Positions 24,761 through 33,537 of a stretch of DNA of 55,024 nt are shown here, piece by piece. The translations under genes and the position numbers were made by a program. Below the pieces are notes generated by a model that was given only the letters and a program-made list of their open reading frames with translations, was not told the DNA's origin and ran no database searches. The DNA is from an uncultured Bacteroidales bacterium (GTDB lineage: Bacteria; Bacteroidota; Bacteroidia; Bacteroidales; WCHB1-69), in the NCBI GenBank assembly GCA_905233745.1, contig CAJODA010000005.1, forward strand, positions 1 through 55,024. Direction: 5' to 3'. The first letter of the stretch is position 1. Every line of letters starts with the position of its first letter.

Positions 24761-26686
24761 ATGGATAAGAATACTGTTATTGGATTGCTTTTGATTTTTG
24801 GACTGTTCATGGGGTTCAGCTTCTACCAAACCCACAGAAACCAGAAGATTAGAGAAGAGCAAGAGAAGATGCTGGCAGAAGAGGCTGCCAAACTAAACAA
24901 CGAAAATGAAACCCTTTCCCTGGCTGACACGGCCGCTGTGGCAGACACGTCTGTAACACAGAAAAACATCCCTCCCGCACAGGCGTTTTCAAACCCGCAA
25001 GTTTCCAACGACAACGACTATATCGTGGAAACGCAAAAGGCTGTGTTCAAGTTCAGCAAGAAGGGCGGATACTTGAAGAGCGCCGTGCTCAAGGATGTCT
25101 ATCGCTATACACCGAAAGGCGAACCCAAAGAACCGCTCGAACTGTTTGAAGGCGGCTCCAATGAGATGGCCTTCCAACTGATGCTGGCTGACCAGACCGA
25201 AATCTCCACCAAAGATTGCTATTTTGTCTCCGAATCCGAAGACACGATTGTGGTGGATGATAAAAACAACACCCTGATACTCAGACTATATCCTAATCTT
25301 AAAGGGGATTCTGTGCAGTGTGGCATGCTGGACAACACCTCGTACATCGAGTATATATACACATTCAAGAATGATGACTATAAGTTCGGCTTCAAGATCC
25401 GCTTCGTTAATATGGAGAAGTATCTCTATGCCAACAAGCACGACTATACGCTCTCCTGGATTGCGCAGCCGAAATGTGTGGAGAAGAACTACGATTACGA
25501 GAAGAACATCACCTCCATCTATTATATGGACAATGTGGATGAAGTGAAGAATCTGGATGAACGTAAGGATGATTCCAAAAACTTCACCTCTCCGCTGAAA
25601 TGGGTGTCCTTCAAACAGCAGTTCTTCACCACTTCTTTGATTGTGGACGATGTGCCGTTCCAGTCGGGGACCCTTACGGTCAGCGGTTTGGACAAGTCGG
25701 AACACTCCGTCTTGAAGAACTGTGAGGCGGAATTGGATTTTGAGGTCAAGGATCTCAACAAGGGTGACTTTGGCATGTCCATGTACGTCGGCCCTAACCA
25801 GTACAAGCTTTTGAAGACCTACGGGATGAAGCTGGAGCGTCAGGTTCCGCTGGGTTGGGGATTCTTCCTGCTGCACTGGGTGAACCGGTTTGTCATTATC
25901 CCAGTGTTCAACTGGTTGGAAGCCTACGGCTTGAGCTATGGACTGATCATTTTGATTCTGACCATCTTTATCAAGATAGTGGTGCTGCCGGTCAGTTTCA
26001 AGACCTACATGTCATCGGCCAAGATGCGTGCCCTGAAACCGGAGATAGAGGCGATCAATGCGCGCTATCCGAAAGAGGAGGACATGATGAAGAAGCAGCA
26101 AGCCACCATGAGTCTCTACCGCAGCGCAGGCGTGAGCCCTGCCGGCGGTTGTGTGCCCATGTTGCTCCAGATGCCTATCCTTATCGCCATGTACCGCTTC
26201 TTCCCCTCAGCGTATGAGTTGCGCCAGCAATCCTTCCTCTGGGCGGAAGACCTCTCCACGTATGACTCCATTTGGGACTTCGGCTTCACGATTCCGCTCT
26301 ATGGTGACCACATGAGCTTGTTCACAATCCTGATGACCATCGCCACGATTGTCTATACCTGGCTCAACAACAAGCTGATGAGTCCCACACAAGGCAATAA
26401 GGACCAGCAGCGAATGATGAACATCATGATGTACATGATGCCGATCATGTTCCTTTTCATGTTCAACAACTTCGCATCCGCACTCACATACTATTACCTG
26501 TTGTTCAACCTGGTCACCTTCCTCCAGATGTTCATCTTCCGCTACGCGGTGAATGAAGACAAACTCCGCCTCAAGATGCAGGAGAACATGAAGAAACCGG
26601 TGAAGAAGTCCAAATTCCAACTCAAGATGGAGGAGATGCAGAAACAGCAGGCCCAGATGATGAAACAACAACAAAAAAAGAAATAA
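24761..26686 (+). CDS. yidC: Membrane protein insertase
   Basis: This 641-aa inner-membrane protein inserts proteins into the cytoplasmic membrane, alone or with SecYEG. An N-terminal membrane anchor (about 5-22) is followed by a large periplasmic beta-sandwich domain (about 60-350). The conserved five-helix insertase core starts near LSYGLIILILTIFIKIVVLP, with KTYMSSAKMRALKPEI and GCVPMLLQMPILIAMY typical of the family. The basic C-terminal tail, rich in K, Q and M, resembles the ribosome-binding tail of many YidC proteins. Length is normal for Bacteroidota, which are longer than the E. coli protein. The PUR-like gene follows after 54 nt. Confidence 0.97.
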   Translation: MDKNTVIGLLLIFGLFMGFSFYQTHRNQKIREEQEKMLAEEAAKLNNENETLSLADTAAVADTSVTQKNIPPAQAFSNPQVSNDNDYIVETQKAVFKFSKKGGYLKSAVLKDVYRYTPKGEPKEPLELFEGGSNEMAFQLMLADQTEISTKDCYFVSESEDTIVVDDKNNTLILRLYPNLKGDSVQCGMLDNTSYIEYIYTFKNDDYKFGFKIRFVNMEKYLYANKHDYTLSWIAQPKCVEKNYDYEKNITSIYYMDNVDEVKNLDERKDDSKNFTSPLKWVSFKQQFFTTSLIVDDVPFQSGTLTVSGLDKSEHSVLKNCEAELDFEVKDLNKGDFGMSMYVGPNQYKLLKTYGMKLERQVPLGWGFFLLHWVNRFVIIPVFNWLEAYGLSYGLIILILTIFIKIVVLPVSFKTYMSSAKMRALKPEIEAINARYPKEEDMMKKQQATMSLYRSAGVSPAGGCVPMLLQMPILIAMYRFFPSAYELRQQSFLWAEDLSTYDSIWDFGFTIPLYGDHMSLFTILMTIATIVYTWLNNKLMSPTQGNKDQQRMMNIMMYMMPIMFLFMFNNFASALTYYYLLFNLVTFLQMFIFRYAVNEDKLRLKMQENMKKPVKKSKFQLKMEEMQKQQAQMMKQQQKKK

Positions 26687-26740
26687 GGAAAGAGAGTCGT
26701 CTCTGACGACTCATTGTTGACAATATTAATAATAAAGATT

Positions 26741-27082
26741 ATGGAAAATCAAGACAAGAATGAAGTTTTATCGAGAGCTGTAAAAGCCGGTAAAAGAACC
26801 TACTTTTTCGATGTGAAAAGTACGAAGACGGAAGAGTTGTATTTGACCATTACCGAAAGTAAGCGCAAATTCAATGCTGAAACGGGTACTTTCTTTTATG
26901 AGAAGCACAAGGTGTTTTTGTATAAAGAAGATTTTGACAAGTTCCAAAACGCACTCAGCGGTGTCATTGATTTCATCAGAACCGGAAAGGTTCCGGAGGA
27001 GACGATGTTTGAGCCGGAGTCTGACAACTTCAATGACGATGGCAAGATTGATGTGAGTTTTGAAGATTTAGACCGTGCGTAA
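26741..27082 (+). CDS. DUF3276 / PUR-alpha-like nucleic-acid-binding protein
   Basis: The 113-aa protein has a single PUR repeat-like domain (about 10-85), with GKRTYFFDVKSTKTEELYLT and FFYEKHKVFLYKEDFDKFQ. The acidic C-terminal tail is typical of the Bacteroidota DUF3276 family. PUR domains bind single-stranded nucleic acids and dimerise; bacterial roles are little known. I chose the ATG at 26741. The longer in-frame start at 26714 adds a hydrophobic MLTILIIKI not seen in the family. The stop codon overlaps the parA start by 1 nt (TAATG), so it is translationally coupled to the partition genes. Confidence 0.85.
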   Translation: MENQDKNEVLSRAVKAGKRTYFFDVKSTKTEELYLTITESKRKFNAETGTFFYEKHKVFLYKEDFDKFQNALSGVIDFIRTGKVPEETMFEPESDNFNDDGKIDVSFEDLDRA

Positions 27083-27855
27083 TGGGTAAGATAGTCGCCA
27101 TAGTGAACCAGAAGGGCGGGGTGGGAAAAACCACCACTGCGGTCAACCTGGCTGCTTCGTTGGCCGTGCTCGACTTCAGGGTGCTGCTGATAGATGCCGA
27201 CCCGCAGGCTAACGCCTCCAGTGGTGTGGGATATGAGCAGACGGAGGACGCGTGCAGCATTTACGACTGCATGATTGGCAACAAGATGGCGCAGGAGGCC
27301 GTGGTGCAAACGAAAATTCCGCACATGGACCTGCTTCCTGCCACCATCGATCTGGTAGGTGCGGAAATCGAGATGATAGCCTTTGATCGCCGCGAGTACC
27401 GGATGAAGGACGCTGTTTATGCGCTGAAGAACGATTACGACTTCATCTTCATCGACTGCGCCCCCTCCCTCGGCCTGATTACCCTGAACTCTCTGGTGGC
27501 TGCTGATTCGGTGCTCATACCCGTACAGTGCGAGTATTTCGCCCTCGAAGGCTTGGGCAAGCTGCTCAATACCGTGCGGCTCGTGCAGGCCAACATGAAC
27601 CCTGAACTTGCCATCGAAGGCATTCTGCTCACCATGTACACCTCCCGCTACAAATCATCCAATGCGGTGGTGGAAGACGTGAAACTGCATTGCAAGGACA
27701 TTGTCTTCAATACGGTGATCTCCAGAAACGTGCGCTTGAGCGAAGCCCCGAGTTTTGGCAAGCCTATCGTGCTTTACGATGTTCAGTCACGCGGCAACAC
27801 CAATTACCTGAATCTGGCCAAGGAGTTTCTGCTGAAGAACGGTTATACCATTTAA
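27082..27855 (+). CDS. parA: Chromosome-partitioning ATPase ParA/Soj
   Basis: This 257-aa deviant Walker-type ATPase binds DNA non-specifically in its ATP form and, with ParB, segregates the origin region. The Walker A motif KGGVGKT is at 11-17, with the signature lysine K11. VLLIDADPQANAS is the Walker A' region, and DFIFIDCAPSLGL corresponds to Walker B. The C-terminal RNVRLSEAPSFGKP segment is typical of chromosomal Soj proteins rather than plasmid ParA, and there is no N-terminal helix-turn-helix. parB begins 12 nt downstream. Confidence 0.96.
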   Translation: MGKIVAIVNQKGGVGKTTTAVNLAASLAVLDFRVLLIDADPQANASSGVGYEQTEDACSIYDCMIGNKMAQEAVVQTKIPHMDLLPATIDLVGAEIEMIAFDRREYRMKDAVYALKNDYDFIFIDCAPSLGLITLNSLVAADSVLIPVQCEYFALEGLGKLLNTVRLVQANMNPELAIEGILLTMYTSRYKSSNAVVEDVKLHCKDIVFNTVISRNVRLSEAPSFGKPIVLYDVQSRGNTNYLNLAKEFLLKNGYTI

Positions 27856-27867
27856 AAAGAAAACAGT

Positions 27868-28746
27868 ATGATTAAGAATGACAAACCCTTGGGTAGAGGT
27901 CTGGGTGCCATCCTGGGCGGTGTGGATATCCCCTCCGCCAAGCCTCAGACGCATTACACCGTAGGCAATAACAGCTTCATCAAATTGGAATCCATAGAGG
28001 CTAACCCCTACCAGCCCCGCACCAAGTTTGATGAGGAAGAGTTACAGGAACTTGCCCGGTCCATCAAGACCTACGGGCTTATCCAGCCGGTGACCGTGCG
28101 CCCGATAGAGAATGGCAAATACCAGCTTATTTCAGGAGAACGCCGCTTCCGCGCCGCCAAACTCGCCGGCCTGACAGAAATACCCGCATTTGTGCGCACC
28201 GCCGACGATGTGGAGACCGTGCAGATGGCCCTTGTGGAGAATATCCAACGCTCTGACCTCAACGCCATAGAAATAGCGTTGAGTTATCAGATGCTCATTG
28301 ACGAGTGTCATCTTACCCAGACTGACATTGCCGAGAAGGTGGGCAAGAACTTGAGCACCATCTCCAATTACTTGCGACTGCTCAAACTCTCGACCGATGC
28401 ACAGGTGGCTGTGCGTGACAACCGTATCTCCATGGCCCACGCCCGCACCCTGGTCCCGGTTGAGGATGAAGCCCTGCAACGCAAACTCGTCAGCCAGATT
28501 GTGAGCGACGCCCTCTCCGTGCGCCAGACCGAGGCCCTCGTGAAGAAGATGCTTTCGGATGTCCAATCCCCTAAGACCAAGGTCAAAATCACCCTTTCCG
28601 ACGAGGTGCGCAACTTCCAGACGGAGTTTTCCAAAAAGCTTAAAACCAAAGTGAACATTCGTAAAGACATCTCCGGAAAAGGTGCGCTGACCATCCCCTT
28701 TACGTCGGATGCTGATTTGAAAAGAATTATGAAGATCTTGCAATAA
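27868..28746 (+). CDS. parB: Chromosome-partitioning protein ParB/Spo0J
   Basis: This 292-aa CTPase clamp binds parS sites and spreads on DNA. The N-terminal RGLGAILGG is a common ParB start and follows the ParA-interacting tail. The CTP-binding domain includes NPYQPRTKFDEEEL, GERRFRAAKLAG and ENIQRSDLNAIE. A central helix-turn-helix (LTQTDIAEKVGKNLSTISNY, about 150-175) reads parS. The C-terminal part, rich in lysine, forms the dimer. I did not find a clear parS palindrome in the window by eye. The DUF5683 gene follows after 41 nt. Confidence 0.96.
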   Translation: MIKNDKPLGRGLGAILGGVDIPSAKPQTHYTVGNNSFIKLESIEANPYQPRTKFDEEELQELARSIKTYGLIQPVTVRPIENGKYQLISGERRFRAAKLAGLTEIPAFVRTADDVETVQMALVENIQRSDLNAIEIALSYQMLIDECHLTQTDIAEKVGKNLSTISNYLRLLKLSTDAQVAVRDNRISMAHARTLVPVEDEALQRKLVSQIVSDALSVRQTEALVKKMLSDVQSPKTKVKITLSDEVRNFQTEFSKKLKTKVNIRKDISGKGALTIPFTSDADLKRIMKILQ

Positions 28747-28787
28747 TTGAGGGAACTGTGCGTTAAGTAGTTGGTTTTGGCAAGACT

Positions 28788-29375
28788 ATGAATCATTGGA
28801 AATCTACCATACTCCTCATATGCTTTATCCTGCTGGGACACACTTTGTGTGCGCAGCAGGATTCTGTTATTACGCCCCATAGCCAAATGAAGGGGAAACG
28901 GGATTCCGTGAGGGTGCATAAACATAGTCCGACTACCGCGATGCTGCTCTCTGTTATCCCTGGTGGAGGTCAGATTTACAATAAAAAATACTGGAAACTG
29001 CCGATTGTCTATGCCACTATCGGAACGTCAAGCTTTTTCATCTACTACACGGGTCACCGCATGGTGATGTACCGTAACGAGTATATCAACCGTCACACGG
29101 AAGGCAAAGAGTCGCTCCTGAACCCTGCCCTTGCGCAGTATTCCGACGAGAACCTGATAGAGATGAAAAACACAAGCCAGCGGTATATGGAAATCTCCAT
29201 CGGCATCACCGCTATTTTATACGCGTTGAACATTGTCGATGCGATGGTGGACGCCCATTTCTACGACTTTGACATCTCCGACGACCTTTCCCTGCGCGTG
29301 TCACCCGAAGTGTTCAATCCTGTTATGACCAACTCACGGCCGGCTTACGGCATTACGCTTAACTTTAAATGGTAG
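28788..29375 (+). CDS. DUF5683 membrane-associated protein
   Basis: The 195-aa protein has a signal-like hydrophobic start ending near LCAQ. The DUF5683 hallmark follows: SVIPGGGQIYNKKYWKLPIV around residues 52-71, then a membrane segment with IYYTGHRM. A second hydrophobic stretch is near ISIGITAILYALNIVDAMVD. The conserved place of this family in Bacteroidota is between parB and dapB, which is exactly what is seen here. Its function is not known. dapB starts 4 nt after its stop, indicating co-translation. Confidence 0.85.
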   Translation: MNHWKSTILLICFILLGHTLCAQQDSVITPHSQMKGKRDSVRVHKHSPTTAMLLSVIPGGGQIYNKKYWKLPIVYATIGTSSFFIYYTGHRMVMYRNEYINRHTEGKESLLNPALAQYSDENLIEMKNTSQRYMEISIGITAILYALNIVDAMVDAHFYDFDISDDLSLRVSPEVFNPVMTNSRPAYGITLNFKW

Positions 29376-29379
29376 TATT

Positions 29380-30111
29380 ATGAAATTTGCAATATTGGGA
29401 TACGGAAAAATGGGCCGGCAGGTCGAGGAACTGCTGCTGCAGGATGAACATGAAGTAGTGGCAGTCATCGACAATGAGGAGGAGTGGCAATTGAAGATTG
29501 CAGCTTTCCGCACGGCAGAAGTGGCCATCGATTTTTCGATGCCTTCGGTGGCAGTTCCGAACATGTACCGCGCTTTCGAGAATCATATCCCGGTAGTGGT
29601 CGGCACTACCGGCTGGTTCGACCGCTTGGATGAGGTGCGTGCCCGTTGCGCTGAATGTGGGGGATCCCTGGTTTATGGCTCCAATTTCAGCGTCGGGGCA
29701 AATCTTTTCATGCAGCTCAACAAGGATCTGGCCCAGCTGATGCAGAACCAGCCGCAGTATGCAGCTTCACTGGAGGAGACCCACCACGTCCAGAAGAAGG
29801 ACGCCCCCAGTGGCACGGCTATCCGCTTGGCGGAGGATGTGCTGAAAATCGTCAGCCGTCTCCAATGTTGGCAATTGACGGACACCCCTGCTGACGGTGT
29901 GCTGCCGGTGCAGGCCCACCGCGTGGGCACGGTCCCCGGTATCCATACCCTTCGGTGGCATTCCGAAGAGGATGATATCCTCATTACCCATACTGCGCAC
30001 AGCCGTCGCGGATTTGCCATCGGCGCCATCAAGGCCGCCCTCTGGCTCACCCGGCACCCCGGCATGTATGATTTTCAAAGCATTGCGTTAACGATGAATG
30101 GTGAACGGTGA
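29380..30111 (+). CDS. dapB: 4-hydroxy-tetrahydrodipicolinate reductase
   Basis: The 243-aa enzyme reduces hydroxy-tetrahydrodipicolinate with NAD(P)H in the diaminopimelate/lysine pathway, feeding peptidoglycan. The Rossmann start ILGYGKMGRQVEEL has the GxGxMG dinucleotide motif. VVVGTTGW and GSNFSVGANLF follow. The catalytic region EETHHVQKKDAPSGTA contains the paired histidines and the lysine that contact substrate. Length is slightly short compared with about 270 in E. coli. The last codons (M-N-G-E-R) and the stop are formed by a GAACGGT heptamer repeat that continues into the intergenic region, so the C-terminus has probably been shaped by the repeat. Confidence 0.95.
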   Translation: MKFAILGYGKMGRQVEELLLQDEHEVVAVIDNEEEWQLKIAAFRTAEVAIDFSMPSVAVPNMYRAFENHIPVVVGTTGWFDRLDEVRARCAECGGSLVYGSNFSVGANLFMQLNKDLAQLMQNQPQYAASLEETHHVQKKDAPSGTAIRLAEDVLKIVSRLQCWQLTDTPADGVLPVQAHRVGTVPGIHTLRWHSEEDDILITHTAHSRRGFAIGAIKAALWLTRHPGMYDFQSIALTMNGER

Positions 30112-30116
30112 ACGGT
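30096..30116 (-). repeat. Three heptamers of the ACCnTnY family across the dapB stop codon
   Basis: On the - strand three phased units read ACCGTTC, ACCGTTC, ACCATTC. Two of them are identical to units in the 36061-36214 array and the third differs by one base from others. The repeat starts inside dapB and ends 5 nt after its stop. Confidence 0.6.
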
Positions 30117-30138
30117 CAGAGATTTTCTATACTTTTTC

Positions 30139-30201
30139 AAACTTTAGTAACCTTATAAACTTTACAAACTTTATAAACTTTACAAACCTTACAAACTTTA
30201 T
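30139..30201 (+). repeat. 9-bp tandem array immediately before lepB
   Basis: The stretch is built from units of the form AAAC(T/C)TTA(C/T). Five consecutive units are in exact 9-bp phase from 30157 to 30201, with two degenerate ones before. It ends 3 nt before the lepB ATG, so it forms the ribosome-approach region of that gene. A change in copy number would change the leader length. Confidence 0.7.
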
Positions 30202-30204
30202 ATT

Positions 30205-31845
30205 ATGACAATTTCCACTCCTGTCCTTATAGTTATTATGGTCATTGTATTCCTCGGTTGGCAGATCGGCATGTGGGGGATATTCAAAAAGGCTGGTCTG
30301 GCACCATGGAAATCCATCATACCCTTTTACAATATCTGGTTGTGGGTGCGCCAAGTGATTGAGCGTCCATGGTGGTGGTTCCTCATTTTCCTCATTCCCT
30401 ATCTGGGCATTTTCATGTTCTTCTATATGGTGTGGGAGACGATTCACCAGTTTAACAAGTACGGGTATGCGGCGCTGATTCTGGGCACGCTTTTCTTCAT
30501 GTTCTACATGCCTTATCTCGGATTTGCACCTAAGGAAAAGTTCCTGCACCGGGACGAGTTGCCCAAGATCAAAAAGACCAGTGCCCAATCATGGGTGGAT
30601 GCGCTTATCTTCGCCGTGGCCGCCGCATATATCATCAGGACCTGCTGGTTTGAGCTGTACAAGATCCCGACCTCTTCCATGGAGAGTTCTCTGATGGTGG
30701 GTGACTTTCTGTCGGTGAGCAAGCTGTCCTACGGGGTGCGCGTGCCCAATACGCCTATTGCCGTGCCCTTTGTGCACAACAAACTGCCGTTGACCAAATA
30801 TGCGAAATCCTATAGCGAAATCATCAAGCTGCCATACTTGCGTTCAAAGCCCCTCAAGCCGGTACGCAACAATGATGTGGTGGTGTTCAACTATCCCGAT
30901 GGCGATACCGTTGCCATGGAGCGTCAGGCCGAAAGCTACTATGCCATCGTGCGGGAGTATGAGGCCATGTTCAACCCCGATGCTTCGCCGATAGAAAAGG
31001 AGAACAACTTCTACCGTTACAGCCCTTCCACCATCGCTATGCTGCAGCAGAAATATCCGGGTCCCTACTATCCCGGAAAGGGCAGAGATGTGGTGCGTAA
31101 AGAGTATAAGGTGGTTTCCCGTCCGGTGGATAAGCGCGAGAACTACGTGAAACGTTGCATTGCCGTTCCCGGGGACGAGCTGAAGATTATGGGCAAGCAG
31201 GTCTATATCAATGGAAAAGCGGTTGAGAACCCGAGACGCATCCAATACTCCTATTACGTTTCACATCCTGCTGGTTTGCAACTCTCTTTGAAGAAACGCA
31301 AGGAATTGAACATTAATGAGGAGGATGCGCAAAAGGTGGATGCATACTCCTATGTGCTTCGGCTGAATGCTGATCAACGAAAGAGTATTGAGAAAATGGG
31401 ATTCAACGTTCAGGTGATCGAAGACAAACCGGGTGTGTACGATCCGACTATCTTCCCCCATTCTCCCAACTATCACTGGAACAAAGACAACTTCGGACCG
31501 TTGGTGGTGCCCGCAAAAGGCATGACGGTGGAGATTGACACACAGAATATTGTCCTGTATGATAAAATCATCCATCAGTATGAGGGTAACGACTTGGCAG
31601 TTCGGGACGGAAAAGTCTATATCAACGGTAAAGTGGCCACTCATTATACTTTCAAGATGGACTACTATTTCATGATGGGTGACAACCGCCATAATTCCGC
31701 CGACTCGCGTTTCTGGGGCTTTGTTCCCGAAGACCATGTGGTGGGCAAGGCTTCGCTGGTGTGGCTGTCTGTGGACAAGTTTAAAGACTTCGGTGAAAAG
31801 GGCAAGATCCGCTGGAACCGTATGTTCAAAAAGATAAAAATGTAA
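30205..31845 (+). CDS. lepB: Signal peptidase I, enlarged, with DUF5684-like N-terminal membrane domain
   Basis: This 546-aa inner-membrane serine protease removes signal peptides from exported proteins. The first 110 residues form a three-helix membrane region like DUF5684 ([20 protein letters not shown]). The peptidase domain starts near 140, with nucleophile S158 in IPTSSMESS and general base K316 in [11 protein letters not shown]. The closing signature [12 protein letters not shown] lies at 491-502. Ser and Lys are 158 residues apart, against about 55 in E. coli LepB, and another large insertion precedes MGDNR; long insertions are usual in Bacteroidota. It follows dapB after 93 nt of mostly tandem repeats. 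A processing protease gene follows after 54 nt. Confidence 0.95.
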   Translation: MTISTPVLIVIMVIVFLGWQIGMWGIFKKAGLAPWKSIIPFYNIWLWVRQVIERPWWWFLIFLIPYLGIFMFFYMVWETIHQFNKYGYAALILGTLFFMFYMPYLGFAPKEKFLHRDELPKIKKTSAQSWVDALIFAVAAAYIIRTCWFELYKIPTSSMESSLMVGDFLSVSKLSYGVRVPNTPIAVPFVHNKLPLTKYAKSYSEIIKLPYLRSKPLKPVRNNDVVVFNYPDGDTVAMERQAESYYAIVREYEAMFNPDASPIEKENNFYRYSPSTIAMLQQKYPGPYYPGKGRDVVRKEYKVVSRPVDKRENYVKRCIAVPGDELKIMGKQVYINGKAVENPRRIQYSYYVSHPAGLQLSLKKRKELNINEEDAQKVDAYSYVLRLNADQRKSIEKMGFNVQVIEDKPGVYDPTIFPHSPNYHWNKDNFGPLVVPAKGMTVEIDTQNIVLYDKIIHQYEGNDLAVRDGKVYINGKVATHYTFKMDYYFMMGDNRHNSADSRFWGFVPEDHVVGKASLVWLSVDKFKDFGEKGKIRWNRMFKKIKM

Positions 31846-31899
31846 TTGACTGTAAAATTCCAGTTGCTGGTATAACCTGATATAACAATAAAGATACTG

Positions 31900-33537
31900 A
31901 TGATGAGAAAACTGATTGGATGCCTGATAGGTTTAATGCTGCTGACATCGCCCTTGATGGCGCAGAATGATTTTGAAATTGCCAAGAATGTGGACATTTT
32001 CGTCTCCATCTTAAAGGAATTGAACGAGAAGTATGCGGATGAAATCAGCCCCGGGCAGCTTACACAGACGGCCATTGATGCTATGTTGGAGAGCCTGGAC
32101 CCCTATACGGTATTCTATCCGGAGTCGGATATTGAGGAATACCGCATGATGACCACAGGACAGTATGGTGGGGTGGGGGCCCTCATCATGCAGCGCGATA
32201 AAGAAGTGCTCATTTCGGAGCCCTATGAAGGGTCTCCGGCGGCCAAGTCCGGACTTCGGGCGGGCGACATTATCCGCAAGGTGAACGGCCAATCCGTCGA
32301 AGGTAAGAACTCCTCCGATGTGAGTGCCGCCATGAAAGGCCAGCCCGGCTCCACGCTCGTGCTGGAAGTCTTCCGCCCGACGGATAACAAAACCATGACT
32401 TTTAATATAGTCCGTGAGGAGATCAAATTGCCGAATATTCCCTATTTCGGCATGCTGGATGACAAAATCGGCTATATCGAACTGGACCAGTTTACCGACA
32501 AGGCCGGCTCAGAGGTGCGCGAAGCCTTTCTGAAACTTAAAGAGGAAGGCATGCAGTACCTCATCCTCGACCTCCGGAACAACGGCGGCGGTCTGCTTGG
32601 TGAAGCGGTCAATATCATGAATATCTTCGTGGACAAGGGCGTCAAGATTGTGGAGACCAAGGGAAAAATCCCCGAACAACAGAGAGTGTTCAAAACCATG
32701 GGCAATGCCCTTGACAAAGATATTCCCGTTGTGGTGCTGGTCAATGAGCATAGCGCTTCCGCCTCTGAAATTGTCTCCGGCGCTTTCCAGGACCTCGACC
32801 GGGGCGTGATTGTGGGTCGGAAGACTTTCGGCAAGGGGCTGGTACAGAATGTGGTCCCGCTAGACTACAACACCAGTCTCAAGATCACCGTGTCCAAATA
32901 CTATATCCCTTCCGGCCGGTGCGTGCAGAATATCGACTATTTCAACCACGACTCGACCCGTGCGGCCAGAATTCCGGACTCCCTTGCGGTGGCCTTCAAA
33001 ACCCAAAACGGCCGGACGGTGTATGACAAGGGTGGGGTGGAGCCGGATGTGCTCACCGAAGACAGCATCATGAGCAATATTCTTTTCGCACTGGCTACCA
33101 ACCATATCATCTTTGACTTTGCGAACGAATACCGCGCCAAGCACGATCATATTCCGCCCGCGGATGAGTTCAAAATCGACGACCAACTTTATGCGGAGTT
33201 TGTTGACTATCTGAAGGACAAGGATTACAGCTACAAGTCGTCCACCGAAGAGAAGTTGGAGGCACTGAAGAAGATTGCGGAGGAAGACAAGGTGTTTTCG
33301 GATATAGAACCCTATTACAACCAGCTGATGAATAAACTTCAGGAGGAGAAAAAGAATGACCTGCAGCGTTATAGGGATGAGATTTGTGTTTACCTTGCCT
33401 CTGAGATTGCGGTGCGTTACTATTATCAGAAAGGACGCATAATGAGTATTCTGGATAATGACCCCAATGTGGCGGTCGCTAAATCAGTACTGCTTGACAC
33501 CCAGCGTTACAATTCCATACTAACGGCCAAGAAGTAA
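31900..33537 (+). CDS. C-terminal processing peptidase, S41 family with PDZ domain
   Basis: The 545-aa protein has a signal peptide (MMRKLIGCLIGLMLLTSPLM, then AQ) and acts in the periplasm. A PDZ domain (about 85-165) contains GGVGALI and the carboxylate-binding region SPAAKSGLRAGDII. The S41 catalytic core follows (about 185-370): SASASEI at 285-291 carries the nucleophilic serine, and K312 in TFGKG is its partner. The C-terminal 150 residues are helical and charged. Such proteases trim protein C-termini and regulate envelope proteins. The stop overlaps the start of the next gene by 1 nt. A second ATG directly follows the first. Confidence 0.93.
   Translation: MMRKLIGCLIGLMLLTSPLMAQNDFEIAKNVDIFVSILKELNEKYADEISPGQLTQTAIDAMLESLDPYTVFYPESDIEEYRMMTTGQYGGVGALIMQRDKEVLISEPYEGSPAAKSGLRAGDIIRKVNGQSVEGKNSSDVSAAMKGQPGSTLVLEVFRPTDNKTMTFNIVREEIKLPNIPYFGMLDDKIGYIELDQFTDKAGSEVREAFLKLKEEGMQYLILDLRNNGGGLLGEAVNIMNIFVDKGVKIVETKGKIPEQQRVFKTMGNALDKDIPVVVLVNEHSASASEIVSGAFQDLDRGVIVGRKTFGKGLVQNVVPLDYNTSLKITVSKYYIPSGRCVQNIDYFNHDSTRAARIPDSLAVAFKTQNGRTVYDKGGVEPDVLTEDSIMSNILFALATNHIIFDFANEYRAKHDHIPPADEFKIDDQLYAEFVDYLKDKDYSYKSSTEEKLEALKKIAEEDKVFSDIEPYYNQLMNKLQEEKKNDLQRYRDEICVYLASEIAVRYYYQKGRIMSILDNDPNVAVAKSVLLDTQRYNSILTAKK

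Noticed and set aside
27082-28746. parS site near parAB
   Set aside because: I looked for a TGTTnCACGTGnAACA-type palindrome around the genes and saw none by eye. A computed scan would be needed to exclude a degenerate site.
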